Made by a program: the position numbers and the translations under genes. Below the pieces are notes generated by a model, which made no database searches, had not been told where the DNA came from, and saw only the letters and a list, made by a program, of their open reading frames with translations. From JADKAV01 sp037046735 (GTDB taxonomy: Bacteria > Actinomycetota > Actinomycetes > S36-B12 > UBA10799), in assembly GCA_037046735.1 (NCBI GenBank), contig JBAOHC010000022.1, positions 112,355 through 176,354 of the forward strand: a DNA stretch of 64,000 nt, in the 5' to 3' direction. Each line of letters begins with the position of its first letter. Position 1 is the stretch's first letter. Positions 29,073 through 36,638 of the stretch are shown in pieces.

Positions 29073-29453
29073 ACGATCACCTCGGAGAAGGACGCGTAGT
29101 GGTCGTCGGTGTAGAAGAACGTCTCGTCCTCGCCGACCACGAAGCGCGCGGCCCCCCGGTCGGGGCTCCCGGGGGTGGGGATGGTGTACTCCCGGTACCA
29201 GCCGTACTCCTGCGGGGGGAAGCAGGCGCTCGCGGTTGCCGAACACCTGCCCATCCTGGCGGTAGGCGAAGGGGCCCCCGGCATCGACGAGTTCGTAGGT
29301 CCGTTGGGCCTGCGGCGGAAGATCCGTGAGGGCCACAGTGGGCAGGCCACTGCTGCCAACAGTGGACTGGGCGTTCGAGGTGGTGGAGGTAGCCGCCGAA
29401 CAGCCCGCCAGCAGCAGCATGGCGCCCAGAACCGCGACGAGGATACGCCTCAC
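29069..29453 (-). pseudogene. Secreted RNase Sa/barnase-like ribonuclease lipoprotein, frame broken by one extra base
   Basis: Two frames join into one protein of about 127 residues if one base is dropped from the six-G run at 29214-29219 (C run on the coding strand). The first frame, from the GTG ending at 29453, gives a lipoprotein signal (MLLLAGCSAATS) and PFAYRQDGQVFGNRERLLPP. The second gives QEYGWYREYTIPTPGSPDRG and FFYTDDHYASFSEVIV. The Glu of REYTI, an Arg, and the His of DDHYASF are the catalytic residues of microbial guanyl-specific RNases, and all lie after the break. As written the gene makes no active enzyme; sequence error, decay or slippage are all possible. The start overlaps the phosphomutase stop. 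Confidence 0.8.
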
Positions 29454-31072
29454 ACTGCCCCCAGGAACCGTTCCAGACCGCTGCGCAGGGTCGCCATCCG
29501 CTGCGCAGCCCGAACCGCATCGGCGGTCGCATCCCCGGTGTTCTCGACGACCTCGAGGTACACCTTCAACTTGGCCTCGGTGCCGCTGGGCCGGGCCACG
29601 ACGCGCCCACCGCCTCGCAGGGTGAGCCGCAGCCCCTCGGTGGGGGGCAGGCCGGTCAACGTGGAGTCCATCAGGTCGGTGACGGCGTCGAGGTCCGCGA
29701 TCGCTGCGCCGGGATCGGCAGCCAGGGCAGCCAGGGCGCGGTCCCGGTCGGACAGGTCCTGCACCCGAATGCTGATCTGATCGGTCAGGTACACCCCGTG
29801 CTCGGCGGCCAGATCGGCCAGGAGGCTGCCGATGGTGCGGCCCTGACGTTGCAGCCATGCGGCGAGTTCCAGCATCCGCACCGAAGCGCTGATGCCGTCC
29901 TTGTCGCGTACCGCTGCCGGGTCGACGCAGTAGCCGAGGGCCTCCTCGTAACCGAAGACGATGTCATCGGGACGGGTGATCCATTTGAAGCCGGTGAGTG
30001 TCTGCCGGAAGCGCAGACCGGCGGCCGCCGCGATGGAGCCCAGCATGTCGCTGGACACGATGGTGGTGACCAGGCTGCCCTCGACCGGGCCCCTGGTGGC
30101 GGTCCACCAGCCCAGCAGGGCGCCGACCTCGTCGCCGCGCAACATCCGAAACGAGGTGCCGTCGGCAATGCCCACTGCGCACCGATCCGCATCGGGGTCA
30201 TTGGCGATGATCAGGTCGGCTCCGATCCCGGTCGCGGCCGCCAAGGACAAGTCCATCGCCCCCGGCTCCTCGGGATTGGGGAAGGCGACGGTGGGGAAGG
30301 CCGGGTCGGGCTCGAACTGCTCTGCGACCGGGTGCAGATCCACGAAACCCAGCCGCTGGCACACCGTTTCGAACAACCCGCCGCCGACCCCGTGCATCGC
30401 CGAGTAGACGACCCGTAGCCGGGCGCCCTCGGTGTGTGCGGGGGCGGCCAGGGCGCACACCCGCGTCAGGTACTCCTCGACGACGCTCTCGTCCAGAACC
30501 GTCCAGGAGTCGGACTGCGGGATCTGATCGTAGGAGGGTTGCGCCGCGATGCGGGCTGCGATCTGCGCGTCCGCCGGTGACACGATCTGCATCCCGTCAC
30601 CGAGGTACACCTTGTAGCCGTTGTCCTGCGGCGGGTTGTGGCTGGCGGTGACGACCACACCGGCATCCGCGCCGCGGGCCTTGATCGCGTAGGCAAGCAC
30701 CGGAGTCGGGAGTCTGCGGGGCAGCACTTCCGCGCGCAGTCCGGCCGCCGCGGCGATGGCTGCGGTGAGTTCGGCGAAGGCCTGCGAGTTGCGGCGCGCG
30801 TCGTAGCCGATCACGATGCGCGAGCCGCCGGTGTCCTTGACGTACTGGGCCAGACCGGCCGCGGCCTTGGCCACGACGATGTGGTTCATCGACGCCGGTC
30901 CTGGCCCCAGCGGTCCGCGCAGCCCGGCTGTGCCGAATGTGAGGGGTCCGGCGAAGGCGACGGCAAGGCGCTCTGTGTCGTTGGCATCGATCCAGGCCTG
31001 CAATTCGGCGCGGGTCTGGGGGTCGGGGTCCTCCGCCAGCCACGCGGCAGCGGCTGTCAGCAGGTCGCTCAT
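29450..31072 (-). CDS. Phosphoglucomutase/phosphomannomutase family (phosphopentomutase-like)
   Basis: Alpha-D-phosphohexomutase, 540 residues. LTFGTAGLRGPLGPGPASMN (substrate loop), the phosphoserine loop VVTASHNPPQDNGYKVY at about residue 142, the Mg-binding DPDADRC (about 290), and a C-terminal phosphate-binding region (RPSGTEAKLKVYLE). Size and the PGM2-like N-terminus fit enzymes that act on glucose- or pentose-1-phosphates. Position between purine nucleoside phosphorylase and deoC suggests conversion of (deoxy)ribose-1-phosphate to the 5-phosphate. Starts inside the PNP stop (ATGA). Confidence 0.92.
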   Translation of the reverse strand: MSDLLTAAAAWLAEDPDPQTRAELQAWIDANDTERLAVAFAGPLTFGTAGLRGPLGPGPASMNHIVVAKAAAGLAQYVKDTGGSRIVIGYDARRNSQAFAELTAAIAAAAGLRAEVLPRRLPTPVLAYAIKARGADAGVVVTASHNPPQDNGYKVYLGDGMQIVSPADAQIAARIAAQPSYDQIPQSDSWTVLDESVVEEYLTRVCALAAPAHTEGARLRVVYSAMHGVGGGLFETVCQRLGFVDLHPVAEQFEPDPAFPTVAFPNPEEPGAMDLSLAAATGIGADLIIANDPDADRCAVGIADGTSFRMLRGDEVGALLGWWTATRGPVEGSLVTTIVSSDMLGSIAAAAGLRFRQTLTGFKWITRPDDIVFGYEEALGYCVDPAAVRDKDGISASVRMLELAAWLQRQGRTIGSLLADLAAEHGVYLTDQISIRVQDLSDRDRALAALAADPGAAIADLDAVTDLMDSTLTGLPPTEGLRLTLRGGGRVVARPSGTEAKLKVYLEVVENTGDATADAVRAAQRMATLRSGLERFLGAV

Positions 31073-31860
31073 AGTCGCTCCAGGATGCTGGCGAGCAAGT
31101 CGGACAGTCGCGTGGCGGCGTCCCTGCCGGCCTGCAACACCTCGGCGTGGTGCAGTGCTTCTCCGGTCAGCCCGGCCGCGGCATTGGTCACCAGCGACAG
31201 TCCCAGCACCTCCAGGCCTGCGGATTTGGCGGCGATGGCTTCCAGCGCGGTCGACATGCCGACCAGGTCCGCGCCCAGGATGCCGGCCATCCGGACCTCC
31301 GCGGGGGTCTCATATTGCGGCCCCGTGAACTGCGCGTAGACCCCCTCGTCGAGGGTCGGATCGACGGATTTCGCGATGTCGCGAAGGCGCCAGGAGTAGG
31401 TGTCGGTCAGGTCCACGAAGTCGGCCCCGGTCAGAGGGGTGCGGGCCGTGAGATTGAGATGATCGCTGATGAGTACCGGTGTCCCCGGTGGCCAGTTCGG
31501 GTTCAAGCCCCCGCAGCCGTTGGTGAGTACCAGCGTCGAGCACCCGCTGGCTGCCGCGGTTCGCACCCCGTGGACCACCGCATCCACACCCCGGCCCTCG
31601 TAGAAGTGGGTGCGTCCAGCGAAGAAGAGCACCTGCTTGTCATTGACAGTGCTGCTGACCAGATGACCGGAGTGCCCGACCACCGCTGAGGCGGTGAATC
31701 CCGGGATGTCGGCGTACGAAATCTGCGCCGTGACGGGGAAACGGTCGATGGCGCCACCCCAGCCGCTGCCGAGCACCACCGCGATGTCGTGCTGCGGCTT
31801 TCCGGTGGTCTCGGCAATGACGTGGGCAGCTTGGGAGGCGAGTTCCTGGGGGCTGGTCAC
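31069..31860 (-). CDS. Purine nucleoside phosphorylase
   Basis: Trimeric PNP that splits purine (deoxy)nucleosides with phosphate to the base and (deoxy)ribose-1-phosphate. 263 residues. VVLGSGWGGAIDRFP (phosphate loop), VGHSGHLVSS, FAGRTHFYEG, LTNGCGGLNPNWPPGT, GPQYETPAEVRMA and VGMSTALEAIAA are present. The frame is open to 32010, but GTG ending at 31860 has TAGGCT 7 nt upstream and the normal N-terminus. First gene of the minus-strand operon PNP, phosphomutase, RNase, barstar, deoC. Confidence 0.94.
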   Translation of the reverse strand: MTSPQELASQAAHVIAETTGKPQHDIAVVLGSGWGGAIDRFPVTAQISYADIPGFTASAVVGHSGHLVSSTVNDKQVLFFAGRTHFYEGRGVDAVVHGVRTAAASGCSTLVLTNGCGGLNPNWPPGTPVLISDHLNLTARTPLTGADFVDLTDTYSWRLRDIAKSVDPTLDEGVYAQFTGPQYETPAEVRMAGILGADLVGMSTALEAIAAKSAGLEVLGLSLVTNAAAGLTGEALHHAEVLQAGRDAATRLSDLLASILERL

Positions 31861-31873
31861 ACTTGCCAGCCTA
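31858..31873 (-). promoter_or_regulatory. Probable leaderless promoter of the nucleoside operon
   Basis: Minus-strand TAGGCT (31868-31873), 7 nt, then the PNP GTG. No SD is present. Confidence 0.5.
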
Positions 31874-31963
31874 TTGAACGAGGCTGCGTTTCGGGTAGCC
31901 CTTGGCTTCTTGGCTGCGATGGCCAGATCGCGGCACGCGTCAACGAAAGAGGTGCGACCGGCT

Positions 31964-32416
31964 TCAGGGGCCGACGGAGGCGCACGGCCGCGTGCGCAGG
32001 TCCCGGACATAGTCCTCCGGCGCCCCGGCCTTCTCCGCAGCCTCGGCGATCAGGCCCAGATACCGCGCCGACGGCAGGCCGCCCTCGTAGCCGTTGAGCA
32101 CGTACAGCCACGCGACCTGTTCTCCGTCGAGGGTCTGCACCCGCACCCGGATCTTGGTGTAGATACCGAGTTCGGTGCCTTCCCACTGATCCATGAGGTG
32201 TTCGTCGAGTCGGTTGACGTCGTAGAGCATGACGAAGACCTGATGGTCCGGGTCCTCGACCACGGTAGCCAGCGCACCCTCCCAGCTCAGGTCCTCGCCA
32301 CCGAACGTGAGCCGCCACCCTGACAACCAGCCCGCCCCGGCCGCGGGGGAATGGGGGGCGATCTCCAGCATGCGATCAGGGTCGAGGCTGGATCCGTAGG
32401 CCGCATACAAGGTCAC
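31964..32416 (-). CDS. Gamma-glutamylcyclotransferase-like protein
   Basis: 150 residues of the GGCT/AIG2-like fold. The N-terminal loop YAAYGSSLDPDRM corresponds to the YxYGSN substrate loop of the family. A conserved acid is likely in DQWEGTELGIYTK, followed by WLYVLNGYEGGLPSARYLG. It could act on gamma-glutamyl compounds, but many members have no defined substrate. Starts at a GTG 7 nt behind a TACCCT box, without an SD. Confidence 0.8.
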   Translation of the reverse strand: MTLYAAYGSSLDPDRMLEIAPHSPAAGAGWLSGWRLTFGGEDLSWEGALATVVEDPDHQVFVMLYDVNRLDEHLMDQWEGTELGIYTKIRVRVQTLDGEQVAWLYVLNGYEGGLPSARYLGLIAEAAEKAGAPEDYVRDLRTRPCASVGP

Positions 32417-32429
32417 AACGGTCAGGGTA
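32414..32429 (-). promoter_or_regulatory. Probable leaderless promoter of the GGCT-like gene
   Basis: Minus-strand TACCCT (32424-32429), 7 nt, then GTG. Confidence 0.5.
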
Positions 32430-32517
32430 GCGTCACCTCGCGTTCAGGTGAACCCGCGCCGACCCGGTCGCGGCGTCAGCAGGGAACAACCTGGCTCCCC
32501 GCTGTGTTGGGGACGGC

Positions 32518-33382
32518 ATGGAGCCACCGCTGCCCACCCTGCTGGAACCGCGCGACGTGCCGTTGGGTGGGCCGCGGGCCATGACCGTGCGCCGGACGCT
32601 GCCGCACAAGCGCATCCGGACGGTCGGTGCCTGGTGTTTCGTGGACCACTACGGCCCGGACAGCACCCCCATGGTGGTCCCGCCCCATCCGCACATCGGG
32701 TTGCAGACGGTCTCCTGGCTGCTGGCCGGCGAGGTGGAGCACCGCGACAGCGTCGGCTCGTTGGCGCGGGTCAGGCCCGGCGAGTTGAACATCATGACCG
32801 CCGGTCACGGCATCACCCACTCCGAGGACAGCGTCTGCGATGGGCCGCTGCACGGGGTCCAGCTGTGGGTGGCGCTGCCGGGCAGCCGAGCGGGACCGGC
32901 CACCAGCCTTCGCCCACCACCCCGAACTGCCCGGCCACGAGCAGGTGCGCGTGCTGGTGGGGCGGTTCGACGGGCTGACATCGCCTGCCCAGGTGTACTC
33001 CCCGCTGGTCGGCGCCCAGGTGTCCGGGCGGATGGAGGTGGCGATCGAACCCGATTTTGAGTACGCGGTGCTGGCGGTGACCGGTGACGCCCTGGTCAAC
33101 GGCTACCCGGTGCCACACGGCGCCCTGCAGTACCTGGGGTGGGGTCAGGATCGGCTCATGCTGGACACCGGAGTCGCTCTGGTGCTGGGCGGTCAGCCAC
33201 TGGCCGAGGACCTGCTGATGTGGTGGAACTTCGTGGGCCGCACGCACGATGAGATCGTTGAGGCCCGCGAGCAATACGCGCGGCACGACCGGCGCTTCGG
33301 CCCCGTCGCGGGCGACGACCGGCCGTTCCTGCCGGCGCCAGCGATGCCGAATGTCCGCCTGCGCCCGCGCCCCGGCCGCTGA
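32518..33382 (+). pseudogene. Pirin family protein, frameshifted
   Basis: Cupin protein binding one metal, about 287 residues after frame repair. The first frame (ATG 32518) carries PHPHIGLQTVSWLLAGEVEH and TAGHGITHSE, the four-ligand metal site, then reaches VQLWVALPG. The sequence continues in the next frame as AERDRPPAFAHHPELPG to the end at 33382. Dropping one G from 32880-32882 restores a full-length pirin. The C-terminal cupin half (VNGYPVPHGALQYLG, MWWNFVGRTHDEIVEAREQY) is intact. Either a sequence error or a recent inactivation. Confidence 0.82.
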
Positions 33383-33386
33383 GGGC

Positions 33387-34217
33387 TCAATCCGACAAGA
33401 GGTCCCCGTACTCCTGCAGGCGGGCCATGGTCTCGGTGAACAGGAACTGCTCGGTGAGCCCGCTTCGAACCTCGTCCCAGGTCACCGGGGTGGCCGCGAA
33501 CGGCAGATCCTTGCCGCGCAGTGAGTAGGGGGTGATGGTCGTCTTCGCGGCGTTGTTCTGACTCCAGTCGATGAATACCCGGTGGGTGCGGCGGGCCTTG
33601 GTCATGGTGGCGACGATCCGATCGCCGTGTTTGTTGGACAGCTCCATAGCCATGGCCCGGGCGTACCCCATGACGGCCTCGGAGTCCATGGGTTCCGGGA
33701 AGGGTACGTACAACTGCATGCCCTTGGACCCGCTGGTGACCGCGTACGCCGTCAGCCCGTCCGTGCGTAGGTACTCGTCGACGAGAAGGGCCACGCTGCA
33801 GCACTCGGGCAACCCCGTACCGACCCCAGGATCGAGGTCGACCACCATGCGGTCGGCCTTGCCCAGGTCACGCCATTGCGGCGTGTGCAGTTCCAAGCCG
33901 TTGTTCTGCGCTGACCAGACCAGCGCCGGCACCTCGTTGTAGACCGGGTACTGGATGGAGTTGACGACCATTGTCGGCACCCATTCCGGCATGCCCTCCG
34001 GCGCGTTCTTCTCGAAGAAGGACTGCTGGCCCACCCCGTGCGGGAACCGGATCCGCGTAACGGGTCTGCCCTGCGTCTGCCGGACCAGCGCCGGTCCGAC
34101 AGTCGCGTAGTAGTCGATGACCTGGCTCTTGGAGATCCCGAGACGGGGATACATGACCTTCGTCAGGTTCGTCAGCCGAATCTGCCGGCCAGCCACCTGC
34201 GCGATGATCGCCGACAT
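33387..34217 (-). CDS. Stand-alone LigD-type polymerase/primase domain (NHEJ)
   Basis: Archaeo-eukaryotic-primase-like polymerase that fills gaps at double-strand breaks, here without ligase or nuclease domains. 276 residues. LTNLTKVMYPRLGISKSQVI at the N-terminus, PALVWSAQNNGLELHTPQ, the catalytic VVDLDPG with paired Asp (about residue 128), TSGSKGMQLYVPF, and TKARRTHRVFIDWSQNNAAK with a further catalytic Asp. Divergent from ku with an 88-bp spacer. A separate ATP-dependent ligase is not in this window. Confidence 0.92.
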   Translation of the reverse strand: MSAIIAQVAGRQIRLTNLTKVMYPRLGISKSQVIDYYATVGPALVRQTQGRPVTRIRFPHGVGQQSFFEKNAPEGMPEWVPTMVVNSIQYPVYNEVPALVWSAQNNGLELHTPQWRDLGKADRMVVDLDPGVGTGLPECCSVALLVDEYLRTDGLTAYAVTSGSKGMQLYVPFPEPMDSEAVMGYARAMAMELSNKHGDRIVATMTKARRTHRVFIDWSQNNAAKTTITPYSLRGKDLPFAATPVTWDEVRSGLTEQFLFTETMARLQEYGDLLSD

Positions 34218-34229
34218 ACCTCCACGGTA
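34215..34229 (-). promoter_or_regulatory. Probable promoter abutting the LigD-Pol start
   Basis: Minus-strand TACCGT (34224-34229), 6 nt (GGAGGT), ATG. The GGAGG lies within the 6 nt and would be at the very 5' end of the mRNA, so leaderless initiation is more likely. Confidence 0.45.
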
Positions 34230-34293
34230 GTAACCGCCGCGGGAATGGGGAAGCCTATCCCTGCGGCACTGGCATGAACACTGCGTTACAGAG

Positions 34294-34308
34294 CATGCTT
34301 AGGAGGTG
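34294..34308 (+). promoter_or_regulatory. Possible promoter abutting the ku start
   Basis: CATGCT (34294-34299), 6 nt, GTG. It keeps the second A and last T of the -10 hexamer. AGGAG directly touches the GTG. Confidence 0.35.
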
Positions 34309-35256
34309 CGTGCGATATGGAAGGGTGCCATCTCCTTCGGGCTGGTGACCGTACCCGTGAAGGCCTATACGGCAACTGAGGACCACGACGTGCGGTTCCA
34401 TCAGGTCCATGCCCTTGACAACGGCCGGGTGAAGTACAACCGCGTGTGCCGGGAGTGCGGCAACACCCTGGAACTGTCCGAGATCTCCAAGGGATATCAG
34501 GTGCCCAACGGCCCGGTCGTCGTGCTTGACGAACAGGACTTCGCGAACCTGCCCGTCACTGCGTCCAAGGAGATCGATGTGGTGGAGTTCGTGCCCACCG
34601 CGCAGGTCGACCCGGTCCGCTTCGACAAGTCCTACCTGCTCGAACCGGACCGGCAGTCGCTCAAGCCGTACGTGCTGCTGCGGCAGACCCTGGCGGACAC
34701 GGAACTGACGGCGGTCGTCAAGGTGAGCCTGCGGTCCAAACAGCAACTCGGCGTCCTGCGGGTCCGCGAAGATGTGCTCATGTTGCAGACGATGCTGTGG
34801 CCCGACGAGGTGCGCCCGGCCCATTTCGACATCCTCGACCAGCAGGTGGATGTGCGGCCGCAGGAGTTGCAGATGGCCGCCTCCCTGGTGGAGTCGCTGT
34901 CCGGGGACTTCGACCCCAGCCAGTACCACGACGAGTACCGCGAGCAACTCTTGTCGATGATCGACGCGAAGGTGAGCGGCGGCGACGGTGTGGTCGCCAG
35001 TGCGCCCGCCACCGACGATGGCGCAGAGGTCGTGGACCTGCTCACCGCCTTGCGCGAGTCGCTGGCGCGGGCAGGCGCCAAGGAGCCCGAGGCGGCGAAG
35101 GCGCCGGCTCGTAAGACTGCGGCAAAGAAGCCTGCGGCCAAGGCGGCGCCGGCCAAGAAGGCGCCCGCAAAGAAGGCCGCTGCCAAGAAGGCGCCCGCTC
35201 AAAAGACGACAGCGGCCAAGAAGGCCCCCGCGAAGCGCACGCGGAAGACGGCCTGA
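34306..35256 (+). CDS. ku: DNA end-binding protein Ku
   Basis: Homodimeric ring that binds double-strand DNA ends and recruits LigD. 316 residues from GTG 34306. Core at about 1-260 begins MRAIWKGAISFGLVTVPVKA and carries YNRVCRECGNTLELSEISKG and DVLMLQTMLWPDEVRPA. Residues about 265-316 are a Lys/Ala/Pro repeat tail (PAKKAPAKKAAAKKAPAQK) like that of mycobacterial Ku, which aids DNA binding and threading. Stop overlaps the next start by 1 nt. Confidence 0.96.
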   Translation: MRAIWKGAISFGLVTVPVKAYTATEDHDVRFHQVHALDNGRVKYNRVCRECGNTLELSEISKGYQVPNGPVVVLDEQDFANLPVTASKEIDVVEFVPTAQVDPVRFDKSYLLEPDRQSLKPYVLLRQTLADTELTAVVKVSLRSKQQLGVLRVREDVLMLQTMLWPDEVRPAHFDILDQQVDVRPQELQMAASLVESLSGDFDPSQYHDEYREQLLSMIDAKVSGGDGVVASAPATDDGAEVVDLLTALRESLARAGAKEPEAAKAPARKTAAKKPAAKAAPAKKAPAKKAAAKKAPAQKTTAAKKAPAKRTRKTA

Positions 35257-36629
35257 TGGCCAAACGGATCGTGATCCTGGGCGGCGGCCCGGGTGGATAT
35301 GAAGCGGCTCTGGTGGCAGCCCAGTTCGGTGCTGAGGTGACCGTCATCGAGTCCGGTGGGATCGGCGGCGCGGCGGTGCTCACCGACTGCGTCCCCAGCA
35401 AGACCCTGATCGCGACCGCCGACCGGGTGGGCCGCACGAACGTCTCGGGTCAGCTCGGTGTGCGCGTTGCGGGGGAGATCCCGCACCGGGGCACGGTCAG
35501 TGTGGACTTCGCGATGCTCAACCGTCGTGTGCTCGACCTGGCTCAGGCGCAGAGCGAGGACATCGCCGGACGGTTGCGGGATGCCGGCGTGACGATCATC
35601 GAGGGGCACGGCCGGCTGGTTGCTGCCGACAAGGTCGCGGTGGGCGATGAAGTGATCGCGGCCGACGTCATCCTGCTGGCAACCGGGGCGCGTCCCCGGG
35701 AGTTGCCCGGCGCCCTTCCGGACGGCGAACGGATCCTCACCTGGCAGCAGTTGTACGACCTGTCCGAACTGCCGCAGCGCCTGATCGTCGTCGGGTCTGG
35801 GGTGACGGGAGCCGAGTTCGCCAATGCCTACACCGGTCTGGGCAGCTCGGTCGTACTGGTCTCGTCGCGCGAACGGGTGCTTCCGACCCAAGACCCCGAT
35901 GCTGCTGAGGTCCTTGAAGAGGTGTTGCAGAACCGGGGCATGGAGTTGGTTGCGCGCAGCCGTGCCGAGGCGGTGGAGCGCACAGCCGACGGTGTCGTGG
36001 TGCGGCTGTCCGACGGTCAAGAGCTGACGGGCACCCACTGCCTGATGGCGGTGGGCGCGGTGCCCAACACGCAGGATCTGGGACTGTCCGAGGTCGGCGT
36101 GGACCTCGACCATGGCTACATCGTGGTCGACAAGGTCTCCCGCACGACCGTCAACGGCATCTACGCCGCGGGTGACTGCACGGGGGTGCTACCCCTGGCG
36201 AATGTCGCCGCGATGCAGGGCCGCATCGCCATGTGGCATGCCCTGGGGGAGGCCGTCTCACCGCTGAACCTGAAGGTCGTCTCCTCGAATGTGTTCACTG
36301 ATCCGCAGATCGCGGCCGTGGGTGTGAGCCAGGCCGAGGTGGATTCGGGCGTGGCGCGCGCGCACGGCATCAAACTGCCGCTGGCCACCAATGCCCGGGC
36401 CAAGATGCAGGGCGTGGACGAGGGCTTCGTCAAGATCTTCTGCCGGGTCTCCGGCACCGTCGTGGGTGCGGTGGTCGTGGCGCCCAACGCCAGCGAACTC
36501 ATCTACTCCTTGGCGCTGGCCGTGGATCTGGGCCTGAACGTGGACGACCTCGCGACCACATTCACGGTCTATCCGTCGCTGTCCGGGTCGATCGCGGAGG
36601 CAGCACGGCGGTTGCACACCGTCGACTGA
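35256..36629 (+). CDS. LpdA-type NAD(P)H-quinone dehydrogenase (flavoprotein disulfide reductase family)
   Basis: FAD enzyme, 457 residues. FAD motif ILGGGPGGYEAALVAAQFGA at the N-terminus, NAD motif IVVGSGVTGAEFANAYTGLG at about 177, and GIYAAGDCTG at about 306. The usual redox-active CxxxxC is GGAAVLTDCVPSK, where the first Cys is Ala, so no active-site disulfide can form. This matches Mycobacterium LpdA (Rv3303c), which reduces quinones rather than lipoamide. The C-terminal His-Glu pair is also not evident. Coupled to ku by a 1-nt overlap. Confidence 0.88.
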   Translation: MAKRIVILGGGPGGYEAALVAAQFGAEVTVIESGGIGGAAVLTDCVPSKTLIATADRVGRTNVSGQLGVRVAGEIPHRGTVSVDFAMLNRRVLDLAQAQSEDIAGRLRDAGVTIIEGHGRLVAADKVAVGDEVIAADVILLATGARPRELPGALPDGERILTWQQLYDLSELPQRLIVVGSGVTGAEFANAYTGLGSSVVLVSSRERVLPTQDPDAAEVLEEVLQNRGMELVARSRAEAVERTADGVVVRLSDGQELTGTHCLMAVGAVPNTQDLGLSEVGVDLDHGYIVVDKVSRTTVNGIYAAGDCTGVLPLANVAAMQGRIAMWHALGEAVSPLNLKVVSSNVFTDPQIAAVGVSQAEVDSGVARAHGIKLPLATNARAKMQGVDEGFVKIFCRVSGTVVGAVVVAPNASELIYSLALAVDLGLNVDDLATTFTVYPSLSGSIAEAARRLHTVD

Positions 36630-36638
36630 GGGCGGGCG

